Assembly: GCF_000264995.1 (NCBI RefSeq)
Contig: NW_006767435.1
Span: forward strand, 592,816 to 656,815
DNA: 64,000 nt
Source: Punctularia strigosozonata HHB-11173 SS5
Taxonomy: Eukaryota; Basidiomycota; Agaricomycetes; Corticiales; Punctulariaceae
Reading direction: 5' to 3'
How positions within the stretch are numbered: position 1 is the first letter of the stretch; each line of letters begins with the position of its first letter. This document shows, in pieces, positions 58,443 to 64,000 of this stretch. The position numbers were made by a program, and so were the translations under genes. The notes beneath the pieces were generated by a model. That model made no database searches and was not told the DNA's origin. It saw only the letters and a list, made by a program, of their open reading frames with translations.

Positions 58443-60508
58443 TCATTCACGGTCACCCTCCTTACGTTTATCCAACTGCGCAGCCAATCTCTTGCCGAAC
58501 TCCTGAACAGCAGCGACAGGTGACTCAAGGAATTCTTTCACCTTAACCCACTGCTGCAACTCAAGTTCTTGCACACGGATCCGATGAAGCTCTTCCTCGT
58601 GCTTTGCCTGTGCCTCGCGTATCTGAAGCTCCCGCTCCTCAAGCTTGGTCTTGCTCTTGGTCCGAGCATTGATGCTGTCTACAAGTGACTTGAGCATATC
58701 TTCCTCCGAACCCTCACGATGAATACACTTGCGAGGGGGGATACTCGATTCTTCGCTGTCGGAGAGTGAGGTCGCCTCGTTCAATGGATCATCGCAAACC
58801 ACTTCAGGATGATCGTGCGCACTAGAACAGTGGTCAGTCAATGCAATGCAGTTAACAAAAAACTTACACGGTGTCAATAACCATATAAATGTATGAGTCG
58901 CGGAATTCCTCCAGCGTCTCGCGGGACCATTGGCTGCTGGAACTCTTCGACAATGGGCGCTTAACGCCAACCTTCGACTCCATGTCACTACCGAGAGCCT
59001 CCATTTCGCTTTCGTCGCCATCGCCACCGCCGGTATGTTCTTCCAATCTCCGTGCAGCCATGTACTTGCGGAAAAGGTATTTCCACCGGGACTTCACTTG
59101 AGTAGCTGTCTTGCGGTTATTCAAAAGATCCTGAGCAATCTGCGTGGAGCAATGAGACTCGACGGAAGCTGAGAAGCGAAGCAAAAACTACCTTGACGGT
59201 GTGTGTATCCTTCTTGAGCTTGAAGTCCTCGAAGACGTCCTCGCGGCAGATGTAGTCGACAAGGATCTTCGTGTCCTCCTTGCTCCAGTTGCTCTCCGTC
59301 CCCTCCAACACTTGCTTCGCCATCTCTGGGTCCATCTCCTTGATGTCCTCATCGGACTCACCGCCTTTGCGCACGTTCTTGCCAGATTTTGCACCGAGGC
59401 CCTTCGGTGCTGCCTTCACAGGCATCTTCGTCTCGGTCTTCACCGTGGTCTTGCTGGGTGTCTTTGGCACCCTTGCGGGTGTTCTTGTCCCCTTCTTCTG
59501 CAAGTCTGCGTCGTTGGTTTCTGTGGGCTTGCGACGTTGCTTGGATTTCGCAGGTTGCGCGGGGACATCCGCGCAGGGAGCCTGCTCTTGATGCAGGTTG
59601 GAGATGTTGGTCAGCGCCGGGCTTGGTGCCATAGCCGTCTGTGATTTGTCAGATGGCACCGAGTATGCATTGGAGGTCGTTGCGCATCCATCGCGTCCGT
59701 CACCGCGCCCATCACATCCGTCGTGGTGCCCATTGCATTTGTCGCCACGTCCGTTGTGTTCGTCACTGCACCCATCGCGTCCATCGTGGTGCCCATCACG
59801 TTCGTCGCCACGTCCATTGCGTCCGCCGCTGCATCCGTCGCGTCCGCCGCCGTATCCATCACGTCCGTCGTGTTCGTCACCGCATCCATCGCGTCCACTG
59901 TCACATCCGTCGCGTCCGCTGCCGCATCCGTCGTGTCCGTCGCCGTGTCCGTCGTGTCCCTCACTATGTCCGTTGTGTCCGTCACGGCATCCATCACGGC
60001 GGTCATCGCATCGGTCACGGCACTGGTCGTGTTTGCTGGCATTGACGTCGCCGGTGTTAGACGTGTCAGCGCCGTTGCCCATGTTCGGCACAAGTTCCAC
60101 GACATCAGCGCGGCTGGTGTTTGCGTTGTGAGGGTGCTCCACGGCCTCTTGGACAGGTATGATAGCGGGCTGAGCAGCGTGCGCTCCTGGTGGATGCAAC
60201 GGTTGCATGTTCTCATCTGGATGTGTAGCTTCTGTCTTTGAGTTAGCGACATAAACAATGTTTCGGCTTCACAGAAACTCACCCAAGTGAGGTTCATATA
60301 GCATATACTGCAGTCCACCCATATCCTGAGCATGTCCGAGGTCGATATGTCTGGTATTCGAGAATCAAAAAGAGGGTGCCAGCGAAGGAGTGTGTAGGTG
60401 CGGGTATACAGGTATAGCTGGAGGATTATCTTCGAAAAGTCCAAGCCCTGCAGCTGCCTGAACAACAAAGAGAGGGTCTATGCCCGTGAAGTCAAAGTTC
60501 GCATTCAT
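58443..60508 (-). CDS. Myb/SANT-like DNA-binding partner protein of the Harbinger element
   Basis: ATG 60508 encodes MNANFDFTGIDPLFVVQAAA, then DMGGLQYMLYEPHLEATHPD after two introns, then a tract of about 110 residues made of Asp-Gly-x triplets with His, Arg and Cys (about 59690-60035). Next are basic Ala/Pro/Lys stretches (GLGAKSGKNVRKGG) and a Myb/SANT-like helix set: NWSKEDTKILVDYICREDVF, DLLNNRKTATQVKSRWKYLF, RKYMAARRLEEHTGGG. After that come VKRPLSKSSSSQWSRETLEE, an acidic segment and a final coiled coil (RELQIREAQAKHEEELHRIR, KVKEFLESPVAAVQEFGKRL), stop at 58443. In PIF/Harbinger elements a Myb-like second protein helps the transposase enter the nucleus and bind the ends; that role is inferred. 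Exon 1-2 borders are my best phase-consistent choice. Confidence 0.72.
59688..60035. repeat. Nine-nucleotide-based minisatellite encoding Asp-Gly-x repeats
   Basis: Degenerate units such as GCATCCATCGCGTCCGTC repeat in tandem across about 350 bp. On the minus strand in the gene frame they code D-G-x triplets. Because the unit length is a multiple of three and stop-free, the tract is open in several frames on both strands, which produces misleading overlapping frames. Confidence 0.85.
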
Positions 60509-60599
60509 TTGGTGATACGGAGTCCAGTAGCAAAGAATGTCGTCGAGCGCGTCGCCGAGCGCGTTCAGATGCGTTCAACGCGAATGTGTTAGTCATTTT

Positions 60600-60742
60600 A
60601 ATCGGAGCTTGAATTGTTGCTGCGCCATCCGGCGATGCCAACTCAAGCCACGTGGATATGGCAGATGCCATCAAACGTCTCACGCTTGCGAGCCTCTCGA
60701 CTCGTTAACCTGGGCTCGTTATCCTCATTATTGAGTGAGGCT
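60600..60742 (-). repeat. Harbinger right terminal inverted repeat (uninterrupted)
   Basis: Read on the minus strand it gives AGCCTCACTCAATAATGAG, later GACGTTTGATGGCATCTGCC without a break, then CATATCCACGTGGCTTGAG. It is the intact partner of the split left repeat and shows the sequence before hAT insertion. Confidence 0.9.
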
Positions 60743-61602
60743 AATGGGTACGGGCAACGCCCGCCAAAATCGTGAAATCGAGAGCCGGTGGCAGTGCCAC
60801 AGTCCTACGCCACCCCCCCCCCTAAGGCGAATTATGGATTCCTCGTAACAGGGGAAGCATCTTCGGATGCAACATTGGGACAATGATTATAAGGGATAAA
60901 AGTATCGTAACAGTAACCTTTTTTGATTTTTATTATTGTGTGTTGTCAGTCCTGTAGCCCTCAAAACAGCTATCTACAGCACTGTATCTAGCTATATAAA
61001 ATACATGTCTGAATTCTAACATTACCAGATTGTCAAGATCGAGACGGAGCTAAGTCCGACGCCGGAGGTGTGACGTCCGGACCTAGCGAGATGATTGTCG
61101 GAGTCGAGTCGGAAGAGAGTCGGAGAAAGTCGGAGAGAGTCGGAGCAGAGTTTCGAGATACAGAGAGTGAGTGCGAGTACGGACCAGACTCAAGCTTTAA
61201 GGCTTGAGTCGCTACGCGCTCTAAGTCCGTGTCGGAGCAGAGGAGTAACTTAGTCGATATTCGAACTAAGGAGTTAGAGTACAGGAGCTAGGAGTTTATA
61301 TACGCGGAGGCACGGTTCGGAGCTCGTATCAATAGGGAGTTATCGGAACTATGAACCATGTGGATAAGGAGTTATCGGAACTATGAACCATGTGGAACGA
61401 TCAATCGTAAGGACGGAGCATATGGTTATGAAGCTGATAATCGGAGGTAGAATAAGTCCGAAGGGAATATCAAACCGTTAAAGGCATATCGATCGTGAAC
61501 GTCGGAGTTGAATCCGTTATGACTCGAGAACTACCGGGACGTTGAGTCGCCGGAGGACTATTCATGTGATAATGTAGGTCCGGTACCGGAGCTGCTACTC
61601 CG
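60743..61602. other. Repeat-rich intergenic region between transposons
   Basis: No gene is seen in this 860 bp. Contents: a C10 run (about 60813-60822) in CTACGCCAC(10C)TAAGG, an AT-rich patch with CTATATAAAATACATG (60991-61006), a GAGTCGGAG/AGAGTCGGA simple repeat (about 61095-61150), and two tandem copies of a 31-32-bp unit GGAGTTATCGGAACTATG... (61334-61395). The first bases are the right flank of the Harbinger element and may be displaced upstream sequence of the CLIP-170 gene. The AT-rich TATA-like patch could be part of an old retroelement leader. Confidence 0.4.
61334..61396 (+). repeat. Two-copy tandem repeat, unit about 31 bp
   Basis: The unit starts GGAGTTATCGGAACTATGAA and continues CCATGTGGA; it occurs twice, separated by TAA. 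Both copies are identical through the shared part, suggesting recent slippage. Confidence 0.8.
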
Positions 61603-61851
61603 ATGGCGGACAACCCGGAACGACCGGAGCTATCGTACTTGGCCCGGTTATGGCCCAAGATCCGACACGTGACACAGATGCATGATTCACATATGAAAGA
61701 ATATTCCAGTGCTCCATCAGAATTTATTCGCGCTTGTGGGATGCTGCCCCACAATGTTAAGAAACACCTTATCCCGGGCCTGACAGCTCAGTTCCCACGG
61801 TCCCGTATATGCGTACCGTCTCGAGTTTTTGGTCTGGAAATTTTTCCGTAG
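61603..61851 (+). CDS. Short frame upstream of the coiled-coil element protein, unknown
   Basis: ATG 61603 encodes MADNPERPELSYLARLWPKI, followed by RHVTQMHDSHMKEYSS and EFIRACGMLPHNVKKHLIPG, ending at TAG 61851 (82 residues). It looks protein-like up to about residue 62 and then overlaps the next frame, which starts at 61809. It may be a gag-like remnant, an upstream exon of the next gene, or chance. I do not recognise it. Confidence 0.3.
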   Translation: MADNPERPELSYLARLWPKIRHVTQMHDSHMKEYSSAPSEFIRACGMLPHNVKKHLIPGLTAQFPRSRICVPSRVFGLEIFP

Positions 61852-63398
61852 CACCTATGGCTCTTACTGCTGCACAGAGGGATGCCCGGAGGCGAAACTG
61901 TGCTCTTGCCCATGCAGCTAAGGAGGAATCAAGCCGTTATGAGAAGGCGGCAGCCATCTTTGCCGAGGAACTCTCAAAAGGCAATGCAACGGCAGCGGCT
62001 CTTCGGATCAAACTCAGAAATGAACAGCGCAAGAACAAATGGAATCTGGATGCCAAAGTTACCCTTACAACGCGGCTGAAACAGGCCCAGGCCGAAGGGA
62101 GACGGCATCTTGCGGCCATCAAGGTTCAGGAGTCCAGGATCTTGGTGCTGGCCTCTCGGGAACAAGAACTTCTTGTCGAACTGAAAGGAGCTTCGGACTC
62201 TCATCAATCTCTCGCTGAAAAGATATTTTCTGTCAACTCTGAGCTTCGAGACTGCCAGCAAAGAGGCGAGCAGCAACGGATACATGCAATCTCACTGGAG
62301 CGGCAACTTCTGACTGCCACCAAATCCCGGGAATCTGGTCAGCAGTCCATCACACAGCTACAGATAAAAATAACAGCTTTGATGCGGGATCGGCGCATCC
62401 TCCGGGTCCAGCTCTCTCGTTCACGCTCAGAGACTCATCAGGCAATCACAGCAGCAAGCACCATCACTCACTGGCAACGGCTCAAAAACAAGGGGATTAT
62501 TACTGAGGCAGGGCGGCTCCTCGTGCATGAGCTCACACGTCTTGGGCTTCCCTCAGCAAACATTTCCGAGGCTCTCAGGATCACTGCGGAGGCGTGGGGA
62601 ATCTCCATCACTGGCTCAATCAGCCGTCGAAGTGTTTCTTGCATCATTCTGGAGGGTCTTACGGCTGCGAAACTGCAAATTGTAGACGCTGTGCATGCTG
62701 CTGAAGGTGTCTCACTCTCTGCTGATGGTACCTCACACAAGAATCGGCAGTATGAGAGCAAACATATCCACACCGTCACCTCATCTCATCAATCAGGATC
62801 TGCTACTGATGTTTCCACGTACATGCTTCCGATTATCAATGCACCAAATCACCAGGCCGCTATGCAGCTTCAAGGCTGGCAGAGTTTAACATCCGACGAT
62901 CTCTATGCTGTCTGGAACAGTAGCCCGTTGGCTGACTCTGGCCCGCTGAATTCACTCGAACTCCCGAGCAAGGTTATGGTCTACAGTTCAGACCACTCTG
63001 CCAACAATGGTGCTGTTGCACGTGGGATCCGAGAATGGAAAGAGACATCCGATCGTCTGTTGCGAGGTGAAAAGTGTCTACTTGCGAAGGATTCTGTGGA
63101 GTTGTGTGCAATTCTCTGGTCAGAATATGACCGTACAATTGGTTCTCTTGGCGGCCTCACATCCTGGAACTCTCTCTCGGTGGCAGATCAATCAAAGCAT
63201 ATGGCCTCCGCATGGAAGACTGTCTGCCGACGTTTTGGTGACGAGGACTACGCCATGCTTGCCGACAACGACAGTGTCATGGCACGCCTCCAGTACTCAT
63301 CTTTCCCTGTTTCCCTGCTTTCCCCACACACTCTTTTTACCCTTTCAGGTTTCCTAGGAGCTCCCAGACGCTCCCTCTATTCTTTCGGGGCTTCCTAG
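61809..63398 (+). CDS. Uncharacterised element-associated coiled-coil protein, 3' end disrupted
   Basis: An uninterrupted frame begins at ATG 61809; the ATG at 61857 (MALTAAQRDARRRNCALAHA) looks like the natural start. The first 200 residues are a long coiled coil (KWNLDAKVTLTTRLKQAQAE; EQELLVELKGASDSHQSLAE; SITQLQIKITALMRDRRILR). A helical part follows with GIITEAGRLLVHELTRLGLP, then VSLSADGTSHKNRQYESKHI, DHSANNGAVARGIREWKET and LLRGEKCLLAKDSVELCAIL. The SADGT...DHSANN pair spaced like an RNase H-type core suggests a nuclease or transposase domain, but this is inference. Repeated families with this look occur in Agaricomycetes. From about 63275 the frame enters an LTR-like block and becomes Pro/Leu/Ser junk, so the true C-terminus is missing. 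Confidence 0.5.
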   Translation: MRTVSSFWSGNFSVAPMALTAAQRDARRRNCALAHAAKEESSRYEKAAAIFAEELSKGNATAAALRIKLRNEQRKNKWNLDAKVTLTTRLKQAQAEGRRHLAAIKVQESRILVLASREQELLVELKGASDSHQSLAEKIFSVNSELRDCQQRGEQQRIHAISLERQLLTATKSRESGQQSITQLQIKITALMRDRRILRVQLSRSRSETHQAITAASTITHWQRLKNKGIITEAGRLLVHELTRLGLPSANISEALRITAEAWGISITGSISRRSVSCIILEGLTAAKLQIVDAVHAAEGVSLSADGTSHKNRQYESKHIHTVTSSHQSGSATDVSTYMLPIINAPNHQAAMQLQGWQSLTSDDLYAVWNSSPLADSGPLNSLELPSKVMVYSSDHSANNGAVARGIREWKETSDRLLRGEKCLLAKDSVELCAILWSEYDRTIGSLGGLTSWNSLSVADQSKHMASAWKTVCRRFGDEDYAMLADNDSVMARLQYSSFPVSLLSPHTLFTLSGFLGAPRRSLYSFGAS

Positions 63399-63754
63399 GA
63401 GCTCCATACATTCTTCTATCCTTTCGGGTCTCCTAGGGCCTCCGCACATTGCGCGGCCTTCCTAGGCCGTTCCACTGGTCACGTGCCGGGCACTGAGGAG
63501 CCTCCCTCTCTCTCATTGGACCATCCCTTGTGTTGCTGATGGATTACTCAGCTACTATATAGTCGCCTGTCGCACCAGGGAGCAACTCAGACTTGTTCTC
63601 TCAGTTGCTTCCCTGCCTTGTGCGACAGGTATGTGTATTCATCTCGTATCTCTGTATATATTCTCAGTTGCTTCCCTGCCTTGTGCGACAGCGTCTCCAC
63701 CGCCGTCCCGGGGGATCCGCGCTGCTCCTAGGAGCTCCAGTGCGTACTCTGACA
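63275..63754 (+). repeat. LTR-like block (TGTCA...TGACA) with internal repeats
   Basis: It starts TGTCATGGC and ends CTCTGACA, the TG...CA form of long terminal repeats. Inside are four or five degenerate copies of TTCCTAGGAGCTCC (63350-63475 and 63725), a TATATAG box at about 63555 followed by GTCGCCTGTCGCACC, and two copies of a 29-bp unit ending CCTTGTGCGACAG (about 63600-63628 and 63664-63692). It separates the disrupted coiled-coil gene from a truncated reverse transcriptase. Five-base flanks do not match (GACAG and GGAAC), unless the true 3' end is four bases shorter, when GACAG would flank both sides. It is probably a solo or broken LTR. Confidence 0.5.
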
Positions 63755-64000
63755 GGAACCCGCGGACTTCCGTAAGGTTCCGAGGTACTGCCCATTCTTT
63801 CACCGCACGGATCTTCACAGGATCCATGCTGACATGTCCTTGCCGTATGACCAAGCCTAAGTACTCAATCTCTGTCTTTTCGAACTCGCATTTCTCAGGG
63901 CGGAGATATAGATCATTCTCCTGCAGCCGTCGAAGAACCTCGTGTATGACTTTGCGATGTTCTTCTAGCGTGTCACTAAAGATGAGGATATCATCTAAAT
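63755..64000 (-). pseudogene. Ty3/gypsy reverse transcriptase fragment, truncated
   Basis: Read on the minus strand from the window edge: LDDILIFSDTLEEHRKVIHE, VLRRLQENDLYLRPEKCEFE, KTEIEYLGLVIRQGHVSMDP and VKIRAVKEWAVPRNLTEVRG, then FL. These are the C-terminal RT motifs (YLDDIL box onwards, the KC.F primer-grip region, LG..I and the W..P....E.R.FLG motif) of Ty3/gypsy retrotransposons. Normal elements continue FLG..NYYR; here the frame stops matching at GGGTTCC (63755) and runs into the LTR-like block. The rest of the polyprotein, including the YxDD start, lies beyond or at the window end. The coding part seen is free of stops. Confidence 0.85.

Larger units (their letters stand above)
52672..60742. 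mobile_element. PIF/Harbinger DNA transposon, left TIR split by a hAT insertion
   Basis: Terminal inverted repeats of about 140-150 bp begin AGCCTCACTCAATAA. The left copy is 52672-52736 plus 56757 to about 56835; the right copy is about 60600-60742 reversed. With the inserted hAT removed, they differ by roughly eight substitutions and a 9-bp gap (TGAGGATAA present only on the right). The flanks read AAT on both sides (52669-52671 and 60743-60745), or TA if the repeat begins at GCCTC. Inside are a DDE_4-type transposase (plus) and a Myb/SANT-like gene (minus), the usual two-gene PIF/Harbinger content. The original element would be about 4.05 kb; total span is 8.07 kb. The target duplication does not match the TWA consensus of PIF elements, so the boundary could shift by a base. 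Confidence 0.85.

Noticed and set aside
59598-60241. Several plus-strand frames of 130-180 codons rich in Pro/Ser/Arg or Val/Ala/Ser
   Set aside because: They are by-products of the stop-free 9-nt minisatellite. The minus-strand frame connects by good splice sites to Myb-like helices and is the real gene.
63664-63692. Direct repeats in 63350-63692 considered as a CRISPR array
   Set aside because: The repeats are few, degenerate, unevenly spaced, in a eukaryotic LTR-like context, and no cas genes are present.

Overview
The window is from a filamentous basidiomycete, most likely an Agaricomycete; a polypore-like genome is a guess. The signs are GC-rich DNA, dense genes cut by many introns of about 50-60 bp with GT(A/G)NGT donors and short CAG/TAG acceptors, gaps of 100-500 bp between genes, and basidiomycete family types such as a TKL kinase joined to WD40 repeats, a GRDP/DUF1399 protein, HDA1 with an Arb2 tail, and Csf1. 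Gene models were spliced by hand from reading frame, splice signals and family resemblance, so outer exon limits are approximate unless stated.

Layout. Positions 1-52.6 kb are an ordinary euchromatic gene block. In order: the C-terminal end of an unknown gene; polysaccharide deacetylase (-); a small two-TM protein (+); PRKRIP1-type splicing factor (-); NSA2 (-); YIP1 (+); TKL kinase-WD40 (+); GRDP-like protein (+); FLC/TRP-like channel (-); ATP synthase OSCP (+); an IMPACT-domain protein with a mitochondrial-looking leader (-); a putative SLF2/Nse6-like SMC5/6 loader (+); ERCC1/Rad10 (-); a tandem amidohydrolase (+); HDA1 deacetylase (-); a tetraspan protein (+); a DUF1746/Dsc4-like protein (+); a tiny twin-CX9C NDUFAF8-like factor (-); the giant lipid-transfer protein Csf1 (+, 11 kb); a duplicated OM14-like membrane protein (-); trans-3-hydroxyproline dehydratase (-); and a CLIP-170-type microtubule plus-end protein (-).

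From 52.67 kb to the end the window is mostly mobile DNA. A PIF/Harbinger element (52,672-60,742) carries an intact-looking DDE transposase and an oppositely oriented Myb/SANT-like partner gene. Its left terminal inverted repeat is split by a 4,012-bp hAT element (52,737-56,748) with its own terminal inverted repeats and a perfect 8-bp target duplication (GTTTGATG). The intact right inverted repeat shows the site as it was before insertion. The composite ends only 85 bp from the CLIP-170 start codon. Beyond it lie a repeat-rich stretch, an uncharacterised coiled-coil element protein, an LTR-like block and a truncated Ty3/gypsy reverse transcriptase.

No operon-like or clustered pathway logic is visible; the host genes are unrelated housekeeping genes, often in divergent or convergent pairs. 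The points most worth following are the nested transposons with a built-in empty-site reference, a 6-nt microexon at the start of NSA2, a probable GC-AG intron in the twin-CX9C gene, the PIP-box-like motif in the SLF2-like protein, a kinase fused to one complete WD40 propeller, and an amidohydrolase whose second half has lost the metal-binding His-x-His.
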